This document shows positions 1-6,791 of a DNA stretch of 27,189 nt, piece after piece. The position numbers were made by a program, and so were the translations under genes. Each line of letters starts with the position of its first letter. Position 1 is the stretch's first letter. The notes under the pieces were generated by a model, which made no database searches, was not told where the DNA came from, and worked only from the letters and a program-made list of their open reading frames with translations. The stretch is from an uncultured Pseudomonadota bacterium (GTDB taxonomy: Bacteria > Pseudomonadota > Gammaproteobacteria > Burkholderiales > SCOH01). Location: NCBI GenBank assembly GCA_937863215.1, contig CALMFQ010000500.1:1-27189 (forward strand). The letters run 5' to 3'.

Positions 1-130
1 ATGGCCATTCCACTAGGCGGCGAGCCGCCAAGTGGCTGGTCAAGCGAGACATATCATGAGGATAGGCGAGCTTTCGAGCACAGCGCGACGCAGCAATTTA
101 CCCGCGCAGCCAATAAATCAGCGCTTCCCT
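1..130. repeat. Non-coding stretch resembling one copy of a dispersed intergenic repeat
   Basis: I see no convincing gene in this stretch, which lies downstream of hemL. Its left end holds a strong inverted repeat (10-35). Its right end on the minus strand begins GGGAAGCGCTGATTTAT (113-129). Two similar words, GCAGCAATTTA (90-100) and GCAGCCAATAAA (107-118), lie close together. On the minus strand, read-through translation gives a tail of the kind EALIYWLRG. From memory, similar junk C-termini recur among hypothetical proteins in several proteobacteria where an open frame runs into a dispersed repeat. That memory is the main reason for the call. No second copy is visible in this window, so the family assignment is inference. 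Confidence 0.45.
10..35. repeat. Long near-perfect inverted repeat (hairpin)
   Basis: CCACT (10-14) pairs with AGTGG (31-35), and GGCGGC (16-21) pairs with GCCGCC (24-29). The only flaw is one A/A mismatch (15 and 30), and the loop is GA. It sits about 125 bp beyond the hemL stop on the minus strand and no T-run follows on either strand. It is therefore more likely the end structure of a repeat than a classical terminator. Confidence 0.6.
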
Positions 131-158
131 TGGCATCTTCAGCACCGGCCGCCCGTGC

Positions 159-1439
159 TTACAGTTGCTGCATGACCACGCGCGCCGCATCGACAGTGGC
201 TGCGATATCGGTAGCGGTATGTGCAGCCGAAACAAAGCCGGCCTCGAATGCCGATGGGGCAAGATACACGCCTTGCCCGAGCATGCCGTGGAAGAAACGG
301 TTGAAGCGCTCCTTGTCGGCTGCCATGACCTGATCAAACGTTTGTGGACAACTGGCGGCGAAATACACACCGAACATGCCGCCAACCGATTGCGCAGCAA
401 ATGTCTGGCCGGTTTCGGCGGCAACCTGGCACAGGCCTTCAACCATGCTGCCGGTAGATGCGGTCAACGCCTCGTAAAAACCGGGTTGGCGCAGCAACTG
501 CAATGTCGCCAGCCCTGCAGCCACCGCCACCGGGTTGCCGGACAATGTGCCGGCCTGATATACCGGCCCCAGCGGGGCGATTTTGTTCATCACATCGGCA
601 CGGCCGCCAAACGCGGCCAGCGGCATGCCACCGCCGACGGTTTTGCCGAGCGTGGTCAGATCCGGCTTGATGCCGAACAGGCCTTGCGCGCACCCCAAGC
701 CGACGCGGAAACCGGTCATCACTTCGTCGAAAATCAGCAATGCTCCATGCTGATCGCACAGTTGGCGCATGGCTTGCAGGAATTCACCAGTCGGTTTGAC
801 CAGATTCATATTGCCGGCCACCGGTTCGACGATGATTGCGGCAATCTGCGGCCCGTGAGCCGCGAAAGTCTCAGCCAGTTGCTGCGGATTGTTGTACTGC
901 AACACGATGGTATCCGCGGCAACGGCTGCCGGTACGCCGGCGGAACTGGGGTTACCGAAAGTCAGCAGGCCGGAACCCGCCTTGACCAGCAAGGAATCGG
1001 CATGGCCGTGATAGCAGCCTTCGAACTTGATGATCTTGTCGCGCCCGGTAAAGCCGCGCGCCAGACGGATTGCACTCATGGTCGCTTCGGTGCCGGAGCT
1101 GACCAGACGGACTTTTTCCACCGAAGGCAGCATTTCACACAGCAGATCGGCCAGATCGATTTCCTGTTCGGTCGGCGCGCCGAAGCTCAAGCCATTATCG
1201 GCAGCCCGTTTTACCGCTTCGATCACCACAGGGTGCGCGTGACCGAGAATCAACGGCCCCCAGGAACCGACATAATCGATATAGCGTTTGTCGTCGGCAT
1301 CCCAGACATAGGCGCCCTGGCCTTTGACAAAAAAACGCGGCGTGCCGCCGACACTGCCGAAAGCGCGTACCGGCGAATTTACTCCGCCCGGAATATGTTG
1401 CTGGGCGCGGTCAAACAGGCTTTGATTGTGCGAAGTCAT
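159..1439 (-). CDS. hemL: Glutamate-1-semialdehyde 2,1-aminomutase
   Basis: This PLP enzyme converts glutamate-1-semialdehyde to 5-aminolevulinate, the last step of the C5 route to tetrapyrroles, in the cytoplasm. The 426-residue product has the usual family length. Seen directly: N-terminal SLFDRAQQHIPGGVNSPVRA, the SSGTEATMSAIRLARG cofactor-phosphate region (114-129), the YHGHAD motif (143-148), IFDEVMTGFR (236-245) and the Schiff-base lysine K266 in TLGKTVGGGMP. It is the last gene of a minus-strand run, 27 bp after hemJ, so two haem-pathway genes are adjacent. The start gives the conserved N-terminus. Nothing looks damaged. Confidence 0.98.
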   Translation of the reverse strand: MTSHNQSLFDRAQQHIPGGVNSPVRAFGSVGGTPRFFVKGQGAYVWDADDKRYIDYVGSWGPLILGHAHPVVIEAVKRAADNGLSFGAPTEQEIDLADLLCEMLPSVEKVRLVSSGTEATMSAIRLARGFTGRDKIIKFEGCYHGHADSLLVKAGSGLLTFGNPSSAGVPAAVAADTIVLQYNNPQQLAETFAAHGPQIAAIIVEPVAGNMNLVKPTGEFLQAMRQLCDQHGALLIFDEVMTGFRVGLGCAQGLFGIKPDLTTLGKTVGGGMPLAAFGGRADVMNKIAPLGPVYQAGTLSGNPVAVAAGLATLQLLRQPGFYEALTASTGSMVEGLCQVAAETGQTFAAQSVGGMFGVYFAASCPQTFDQVMAADKERFNRFFHGMLGQGVYLAPSAFEAGFVSAAHTATDIAATVDAARVVMQQL

Positions 1440-1466
1440 GAATCGATGGTTCCACGGTTGGTGTGA

Positions 1467-1889
1467 TCAGAATGGTTTGACCACGACGAGAATTACTACG
1501 GCAAACAGTATCAACACCGGCAGTTCGTTGAAAAAACGATACCAGACATGGCTATGGCGATTGCGGCCGGCAGCGAAATCGCGCAGCAGCTTGCCACAAT
1601 ACAGGTGATAGCCGATCAGCAACGTGACCAGCATCAATTTCGCGTGCAGCCAGCCACCGCTGAAACCGTAGGCCTGCCACAGCCAGATGCCGAAAACCAC
1701 CGCCAGCATTCCCAGCGGAGTCATGAAGCGATACAGCTTGCGCTCCATCAGTGCCAGCCGTGCGCAGGTTACCGGATCGTCGCTCATGGCATGGTTGACG
1801 AACAGGCGCGGCAGATAAAACAGGCCGGCAAACCAGCTGACGACAAAAATGATATGCCAGGCCTTGAGCCACAGATAGGAATTACCCAT
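1467..1889 (-). CDS. hemJ: HemJ/CopD-family membrane protein, probable protoporphyrinogen IX oxidase
   Basis: This small integral membrane protein of 140 residues has four predicted hydrophobic segments: about 5-28 (LKAWHIIFVVSWFAGLFYL), 52-74, 80-98 and 120-138. The pattern of a histidine in the first helix (H12), WLHAKL before the third, and IGYHLYCGKL in the third is typical of HemJ. HemJ oxidises protoporphyrinogen IX to protoporphyrin IX, probably using bound haem. Placement directly upstream of hemL supports the haem role. It starts 6 bp after the stop of the upstream metalloprotease, so the genes are probably co-transcribed. The alternative label is a generic CopD-domain protein. Confidence 0.88.
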   Translation of the reverse strand: MGNSYLWLKAWHIIFVVSWFAGLFYLPRLFVNHAMSDDPVTCARLALMERKLYRFMTPLGMLAVVFGIWLWQAYGFSGGWLHAKLMLVTLLIGYHLYCGKLLRDFAAGRNRHSHVWYRFFNELPVLILFAVVILVVVKPF

Positions 1890-1895
1890 TGGCGA

Positions 1896-2723
1896 TCAGC
1901 GCCCTTTCCGCCTGGCTTGTTCATACAACGGCATGACCAGCGCAATCTTGCTGCGCAGATCGTCCTGCCGTGCCCGATTGGATGGGTGGGTGGACAGCCA
2001 CGGCGGCGGTTCGCCATTCGATGCAGCCGCCATCTTGCCCCACAGCGCTACCGCGGCATTCGGATCGTAGCCGCCGCGCGCCATCAGCTCCAGGCCAAGC
2101 TGATCGGCTTCGGTTTCGTTGTCCCGGCTGTACTTGAGCAGGAACATGCCGCTGCCCTGATTGATCAGGTCCAGTTTTTCGGTGCTGACCTTGCCGCTTA
2201 TTGCGAGAATGTTCATACCCATTTGTTTGGCCATGTCGCGCGACATGGATTCGCGGCCGTGCTCGCGCAGTGCATGCGCCATTTCGTGACCCATGATCGC
2301 GGCGATTTCGTCGTCACTGAGCTTCAACCGGTTGATGATGCCGGTAAAAAACATGATCTTGCCGCCCGGTGCACAATAAGCATTCAGCTCGTCGCGGGTT
2401 TCCAGATTGACTTCCCATTTCCAGTTCAGCGCATCGGACCGAAACACCGCGGTGTGCGGAATCAGACGTTTTGCAATCGCATTCAGGCGCTGAAAATTGC
2501 GCGAGTCGCTGTTGAGCCGGCCACCCTGGCGCGCCTGGCCGACCGACTGGGCATAACCCTGCGCCGCCATCTGTTCAACCTGCTGCTCCGACAGCATCCA
2601 CGACGGTGCCATTCTCTGTTCACGGCTAACGCCGATGGCACCGCCAGAAGTCGTACGCACCGACTGGCAACCGCTACCGATCAAGCCAGTTACCAGCATT
2701 AAAAATAAAACCGAACGTTTCAT
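1896..2723 (-). CDS. M48-family zinc metalloprotease, probable lipoprotein (LoiP/YggG-like)
   Basis: The 275-residue protein starts with a basic, hydrophobic signal sequence ending ...LIGSGC. Cys19 would be the lipidated residue, although glycine at -3 is an unusual lipobox. The mature part carries the gluzincin motif HEMAH (146-150, zinc ligands H146 and H150, catalytic E147). ExxxD (E203-D207 in NETEADQLG) supplies the third ligand. Family members are periplasmic or outer-membrane-anchored proteases with quality-control roles; its substrate cannot be read from sequence. It lies between rubredoxin (33 bp upstream) and hemJ (6 bp downstream). A functional tie to haem synthesis is not implied beyond shared transcription. 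Confidence 0.9.
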   Translation of the reverse strand: MKRSVLFLMLVTGLIGSGCQSVRTTSGGAIGVSREQRMAPSWMLSEQQVEQMAAQGYAQSVGQARQGGRLNSDSRNFQRLNAIAKRLIPHTAVFRSDALNWKWEVNLETRDELNAYCAPGGKIMFFTGIINRLKLSDDEIAAIMGHEMAHALREHGRESMSRDMAKQMGMNILAISGKVSTEKLDLINQGSGMFLLKYSRDNETEADQLGLELMARGGYDPNAAVALWGKMAAASNGEPPPWLSTHPSNRARQDDLRSKIALVMPLYEQARRKGR

Positions 2724-2756
2724 GCCTGAATTTTCCTGCTGCTACGATCCGGATCG

Positions 2757-2921
2757 TCAGATCTGGATCATTTCAAAATCTTCCTTGCGTGCGCCGCAAT
2801 CCGGACAGGTCCAGTTCATCGGCACCTCGTCCCACCTGGTTCCCGGGGCAATGCCATCTTCCGGACGGCCTTCCTGTTCGTCGTAGATAAATCCACAGAT
2901 CAGGCACATGTAACGTTTCAT
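2757..2921 (-). CDS. Rubredoxin
   Basis: This 54-residue protein begins MKRYMCLICGFIYDE and has the paired metal-binding knuckles CLICG (C6, C9) and CPDCG (C39, C42). Between them lie the rubredoxin signature residues DGIAPGTRWDEVP and WTCP. A single iron held by four cysteines makes it a small cytoplasmic one-electron carrier. A good ribosome binding site (GGAAGA, 4 nt before ATG) supports the start. It is the first gene of the minus-strand run to hemL and is divergent from thiD. A rubredoxin next to thiamine and haem genes occurs, as far as I recall, in other betaproteobacteria. The electron-transfer partner is unknown. Confidence 0.95.
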   Translation of the reverse strand: MKRYMCLICGFIYDEQEGRPEDGIAPGTRWDEVPMNWTCPDCGARKEDFEMIQI

Positions 2922-2942
2922 ACCATCTTCCAATATTGCTGA

Positions 2943-2972
2943 TTCGACTAACGGCTAAAATGCAATTATTCT
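2943..2972 (+). promoter_or_regulatory. Possible promoter for thiD-thiE
   Basis: TTCGAC (2943-2948) and TATTCT (2967-2972) are spaced 18 bp apart, 26 bp before the thiD start, in the 77-bp gap between divergent rubredoxin and thiD. Matches to consensus are only moderate. There is no room here for a TPP riboswitch and none of its conserved segments is present. Confidence 0.3.
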
Positions 2973-2998
2973 AACCGATTTGTCGAAAGTAGCCGTCG

Positions 2999-3823
2999 AT
3001 GTCGACCAATCCGTACCCGATCGTTCTTACTTTTGCCGCGACCGATCCTTCGGGTGGCGCGGGCCTGCAGGCCGATATCCTGACTCTGGCAAGCCTTGGC
3101 TGCCATCCATTGTCGGTAGTGACCGGAATCACCGTACAGGATAGCGCCGGAGTCGAGGATTTCATGCCGGTGGAAGCGGACTGGGTTGCCGATCAGGCAC
3201 GCATGATTCTCGAGGACATGCCGGTTGCCGCATTCAAGGTCGGCGTGATCGGCAGCGTCGATAACGTTGCGGCAATCGCAGAAATCGCCGCCGATTATCC
3301 CGATATCCCGCTGGTGCTCGATCCGGTCCTGGCTTCCGGAGGCGGCGATGAATTTGCGACAGACGAGCTGATCGGCGCAATGCGCGAATTGCTGATTCCG
3401 CACACCATGATCATTACCCCGAATTCGATCGAAGCGCGTCGCCTGGTTGACGATGAAGACGAAGAACCGTCGCTGGACGAATGTGCGCGGCGAATTCGCG
3501 CACTCGGCTGCGAATATGTGCTGATTACCGGCACCCATGAAAACACCGCTCAGGTGATCAATACCCTGTATAACCGCGGTGGCAAGGTACGTTCGGACAG
3601 CTGGCAGCGCTTGCCCGGCAGTTATCACGGCTCCGGTTGCACGCTGGCGTCGGCGGTGGCGGCAATGCTGGCAACCGGAATGGAAATGGCCGACGCAGTG
3701 CGCGAAGCACAGGAATATACCTGGCAGACATTGAAAGCCGGTTTCCGCCCGGGTATGGGCCAATTCATTCCCGACCGTCTGTTCTGGGCGCGCGATGGAT
3801 CCGATGCACAAGACAAGAATTAA
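2999..3823 (+). CDS. thiD: Hydroxymethylpyrimidine / phosphomethylpyrimidine kinase
   Basis: This ribokinase-fold kinase phosphorylates HMP and then HMP-P to HMP-PP, the pyrimidine half of thiamine. The 274-residue product has the N-terminal FAATDPSGGAGLQADI substrate loop (12-27) and ITVQDSAGV. It also has VLDPVLASGGGD (107-117), ITPNSIEA (139-146) and the anion-hole motif GSGCTLASA (211-219). Thirty bases of its 3' end overlap the thiE start region, a common arrangement. No strong Shine-Dalgarno is visible, but the start fits the family N-terminus. Its substrate HMP-P is the product of ThiC, encoded about 8 kb away in this window. Confidence 0.97.
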   Translation: MSTNPYPIVLTFAATDPSGGAGLQADILTLASLGCHPLSVVTGITVQDSAGVEDFMPVEADWVADQARMILEDMPVAAFKVGVIGSVDNVAAIAEIAADYPDIPLVLDPVLASGGGDEFATDELIGAMRELLIPHTMIITPNSIEARRLVDDEDEEPSLDECARRIRALGCEYVLITGTHENTAQVINTLYNRGGKVRSDSWQRLPGSYHGSGCTLASAVAAMLATGMEMADAVREAQEYTWQTLKAGFRPGMGQFIPDRLFWARDGSDAQDKN

Positions 3824-4430
3824 CGGCCTTTACGCTATCACCCCCGATACCGCCGACAGCACCAGACTGCTGCAATTGGCCCGGCAGGCGCTGCAGGGCG
3901 GTATCGACGTCCTGCAGTATCGCAACAAATCCACCGACCTGAGTTTGCGCTTGCAACAGGCAAAGGCCTTGCAGGCGCTCTGCCAGCAATACCGGGTGCC
4001 GCTCATCGTCAACGACGATGTCGATCTGGCACTGACAATCAACGCAGACGGCGTACACCTTGGCAGCAGCGACGGACAAATTGCCACGGCCAGACAGCGA
4101 CTCGGTGCGTACGCAATTATCGGCGCGTCGTGCTACAACCGGCTGGAGCTGGCTGACAAAGCAGTCGCCGACGGTGCAGACTACGTGGCATTCGGCAGCA
4201 TGTTTGTTTCCAGCACCAAACCCGATGCAGTCAAAGCACCGCTGAGCCTGCTACAACAAGCCCGCAACGAACTGGATTGCCCGATAGTGGCGATAGGCGG
4301 CATCGGGCTGGAGAATATCGCTGAGGTTGCCGCTGCCGGCGCGACTGCAGCAGCGGTAATTACTGCATTGTTCGAGACAGCCTCGGCCGAATTGAGCGCA
4401 CGTTTGTTACGTCAGAAATTTTTTTTCTGA
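3795..4430 (+). CDS. thiE: Thiamine-phosphate synthase
   Basis: ThiE is a TIM-barrel enzyme that joins HMP-PP to the thiazole phosphate to give thiamine monophosphate. The product is 211 residues, the normal size. Motifs seen: GLYAITPD (11-18), DVLQYRNK (38-45), VPLIVNDDVDLAL (68-80), DGVHLG (85-90), IGASCYN (109-115), DYVAFGSMFVSSTK (129-142) and VAIGGI near residue 160-165. The start overlaps thiD by about 29 bp; a second ATG at 3804 is also possible and would remove three residues. The gene is followed at 28 bp by the convergent epimerase gene, and I see no clear hairpin terminator between them. Confidence 0.96.
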   Translation: MDPMHKTRINGLYAITPDTADSTRLLQLARQALQGGIDVLQYRNKSTDLSLRLQQAKALQALCQQYRVPLIVNDDVDLALTINADGVHLGSSDGQIATARQRLGAYAIIGASCYNRLELADKAVADGADYVAFGSMFVSSTKPDAVKAPLSLLQQARNELDCPIVAIGGIGLENIAEVAAAGATAAAVITALFETASAELSARLLRQKFFF

Positions 4431-4458
4431 ATCAATAACTTTCACCAAATTCGGCAAT

Positions 4459-5469
4459 TCATGCCAACTGGTGATATTCCTTGTACCACTGCACAAAACG
4501 CTCGATACCAATGCGCAAATCGGTATCGGGCTGAAATTTCACTGCTGCCTGTAGACGACTGGTATCTGCATAAGTCGCATGTACGTCACCGGCCTGCATC
4601 TCCAGATACAGCTTGTTTGCCGTTTTTCCCAAGCATTGTTCCAGCGTCGTGATGAAAGTTTCCAGCTGCACCGGCTTGTGATTGCCGATGTTGAAGACGC
4701 GATGTGGCGCACTGCTGATCGCCGGGTTCGGCTGTGCAGGATCGAATTCGCCGGCAGCAGCGGGCGGCTGATCCAGTACCCGGATTACGCCTTCGGCAAT
4801 ATCGTCGATGTAGGTGAAATCGCGCTGCAGCTTGCCATGGTTGAAAACCTTGATCGGCTTGTCCTGCAGAATGGCTTCGGTAAACAGCCACATCGCCATG
4901 TCCGGGCGGCCCCACGGCCCATACACGGTGAAAAAGCGCAGGCCGGTACTGGGAATGCCGTACAGATGGGCATAACTGTGCGCCATCAGTTCATTGGCCT
5001 TTTTGGTGGCAGCATAGAAACTGACCGGATGATCGACGTTGTCGTCTTCGCTGAATGGCACCTTGGTATTGCCGCCATATACGCTGGAGCTGCTGGCATA
5101 CACCAGATGCCGTAGCGGATATTGACGGCAATTTTCGATTACGTTGGTAAACCCGAGCAAATTGCTGTGCGCATAGGCGAGCGGATTTTTCAGCGAGTAT
5201 CGAACCCCTGCCTGCGCGGCAAGGTGCACCACGGCGTCGAAGCCATGCCGGGCAAACAGCGAAGCCATTGCAGCGCTGTCGGCAATATCGATTGTTTCGA
5301 AACCGAAACGGGAAAACGGCTGCAACTGCTCGATACGGGCCTGTTTCAGTGCCGGCGAATAGTAGTCGTTCAGATTGTCGATGCCGACAACCTCGTCGCC
5401 TCGCTGCAGCAACAGTCTGCTGACATACATGCCGATGAATCCGGCGGCGCCGGTGACCAGTACTTTCAT
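4459..5469 (-). CDS. NAD-dependent sugar-nucleotide epimerase, probably UDP-glucuronate 4-epimerase type
   Basis: This extended short-chain dehydrogenase has 336 residues. The Rossmann NAD site GAAGFIG is at 7-13, the catalytic S/T region YASSSSVYGG at 124-133, and the YxxxK pair at Y152 and K156. The N-terminal DNLNDYYSPALKQAR, VHLAAQAGVRYSL and the FFTVYGPWGRPDMA block match the UDP-glucuronate 4-epimerase (CapI/LpsL-like) subgroup, which makes UDP-galacturonate for surface polysaccharide or LPS. The start codon overlaps the upstream glycosyltransferase stop (ATGA, 5466-5469), so the two are translationally coupled. The substrate is inferred from the subgroup; a UDP-glucose or UDP-GlcNAc epimerase is the alternative. 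Confidence 0.88.
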   Translation of the reverse strand: MKVLVTGAAGFIGMYVSRLLLQRGDEVVGIDNLNDYYSPALKQARIEQLQPFSRFGFETIDIADSAAMASLFARHGFDAVVHLAAQAGVRYSLKNPLAYAHSNLLGFTNVIENCRQYPLRHLVYASSSSVYGGNTKVPFSEDDNVDHPVSFYAATKKANELMAHSYAHLYGIPSTGLRFFTVYGPWGRPDMAMWLFTEAILQDKPIKVFNHGKLQRDFTYIDDIAEGVIRVLDQPPAAAGEFDPAQPNPAISSAPHRVFNIGNHKPVQLETFITTLEQCLGKTANKLYLEMQAGDVHATYADTSRLQAAVKFQPDTDLRIGIERFVQWYKEYHQLA

Positions 5470-6230
5470 TTTTCCTGTTTATTAGTAGTGCGATGCAGTT
5501 CAAGCAGTTTGGCGTATTTGCAGAAACTGTTGAAACAGCCTATCAGTATGTGCACCAGTCCTGGCAAGCCATCCAGCATTCCCAGTCTGAATACATAAAA
5601 ACGAATGAACCGAAAAATCGGGCTGAACAGCAATTTGCCGGCGCCGACTCGTTTGCCGCGGGCAAACATCTGTTCTGCCTGCAACGAGGTATAGCGGTTT
5701 TGTTTCTGCAGATAAACCGCGATGTCTTCGCCCGATTCATGCAGCAAATCGCCCGACAGTATAGCGATTGCTTCGCCGGTCAGCACCTTTTCATGTACCG
5801 GATCGTCCGACCAGTTGGCGTAGCGCCGGTTGAACAGCCGGGTACTCCAGTCCGGATAGCCTTCTCCATGCTTGAGAAAGCGCCCCATGAACTTGTTGCT
5901 GCGCGGCATTTTGTATACCTGTCGTGCCGGCTGACGCAGATTGAGTTCGATTGATGTCTGCAGTTGCTTGCTGATGCGTTCATCGCTGTCGATGCATAGC
6001 ACCCAGTCGTATTTCGCTTGAGCGACAGCGAACTGTTTCTGTTTGCCAAAACCGAGCCAGGGTTGATGTATCACTCTGGCATTGAAGCGTTGCGCCAGCT
6101 CGACGGTAGCGTCGCTACTGCCTGAATCCACCACGATGATTTCGTCGGCAAAACCCAGACTGTGCAGACAGGCTTCCAGCTGATGTGCTGCGTTGAGGGT
6201 GATGATGACAGCAGAAAAAGGCTGTCGCAT
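5466..6230 (-). CDS. Family 2 glycosyltransferase, WaaE/KdtX-like
   Basis: The 254-residue product starts MRQPFSAVIITLNAAHQLE. It has a GT-A fold with VVDSGSSDAT (33-42) and the metal-binding DSD at 81-83 (LCIDSDERIS). HQPWLGFGKQKQFA and the W..DPVHEKV block are typical of the WaaE/KdtX LPS-core glucosyltransferase group. The frame stays open upstream to 6320, but those 30 residues are not family-like, so I use the ATG at 6228-6230; no strong ribosome binding site is visible. It forms a coupled pair with the epimerase and lies across the gap from waaC-waaA, which supports a role in LPS core or surface glycan assembly at the inner membrane. The exact sugar added is not known. Confidence 0.87.
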   Translation of the reverse strand: MRQPFSAVIITLNAAHQLEACLHSLGFADEIIVVDSGSSDATVELAQRFNARVIHQPWLGFGKQKQFAVAQAKYDWVLCIDSDERISKQLQTSIELNLRQPARQVYKMPRSNKFMGRFLKHGEGYPDWSTRLFNRRYANWSDDPVHEKVLTGEAIAILSGDLLHESGEDIAVYLQKQNRYTSLQAEQMFARGKRVGAGKLLFSPIFRFIRFYVFRLGMLDGLPGLVHILIGCFNSFCKYAKLLELHRTTNKQEK

Positions 6231-6791
6231 GGAATTCGATCGTTGGGTGAAAAAGTTAAGGCAGAAAATAGCATACTGCCGCAGTGCTTGCAGATATCCC
6301 TTAATTAAATAAAAGAACAAAGATATTTAATAGTAACTTAATAGAGTGACACGTTTTCTCTGGATAACGTATGTTTTCTGTTTGAAATCAATGGTTTTTC
6401 CTGTTGATATCGGGCGTATCGAATCGGCTGTGAGTTGTGGTGGAATTTGGGATGAAAATCGGGCCACTCCGGAAGCGGCGGTTTGATCACATTTGCTCAA
6501 GATATTATCCGCTGTACCAAAGCCGATGTACCTGGTTGATTTGCTTGGCGAATCGGTAGCTTGTCCACAATTTCACGATTTTATGTGCGTGTGGCCAGAA
6601 TTTCTGTGCCGCTACGGCTGGTTTGCCACTTTGTTCACATCGGGTTAGCCAAGGTGTGGATAACGTATCCAATTTAATGAAATTAAAGCAAAACATGACC
6701 GATGAAATACTGTTCGCCAAAACTGTGCAAGGTGTGGAAAGCCTGTGGAAATGGTTTTTCCGCATAGTTTGTGGCTGATACAATCCAGCGC
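6231..6791. other. Intergenic region with an AT-rich tract and a cluster of DnaA-box-like 9-mers
   Basis: This 561-bp gap lies between divergent gene sets. A strongly AT-rich tract (about 6299-6345) is followed by 9-mers like the DnaA box TTATCCACA. One is perfect: TGTGGATAA on the plus strand, 6655-6663. Two match 8/9: 6359-6367 and 6561-6569. Four match 7/9: 6505-6513, 6631-6639, 6733-6741 and 6744-6752. TGGATAACGTAT occurs twice (6361-6372 and 6657-6668). An AT-rich unwinding-type tract beside clustered boxes is the arrangement of replication origins, but no dnaA, dnaN, mnmG or parAB gene is near. It could instead be a DnaA-titrating or DnaA-regulated promoter region. No credible gene lies inside. 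Confidence 0.5.
6779..6784 (+). promoter_or_regulatory. Possible -10 element of the waaC promoter
   Basis: TACAAT (5/6 match to TATAAT) is preceded by TGA, giving a TGATACAAT context. It ends 7 nt before the waaC ATG at 6792. The 17-bp-spaced upstream hexamer TTTTCC (6756-6761) is a poor -35. If it is used, transcription would begin at or next to the start codon, giving a leaderless or nearly leaderless mRNA. Confidence 0.3.

Noticed and set aside
165..1466. Open frame of 433 codons antisense to hemL (plus strand)
   Set aside because: hemL on the other strand is unmistakable; the antisense product has no recognisable domain.
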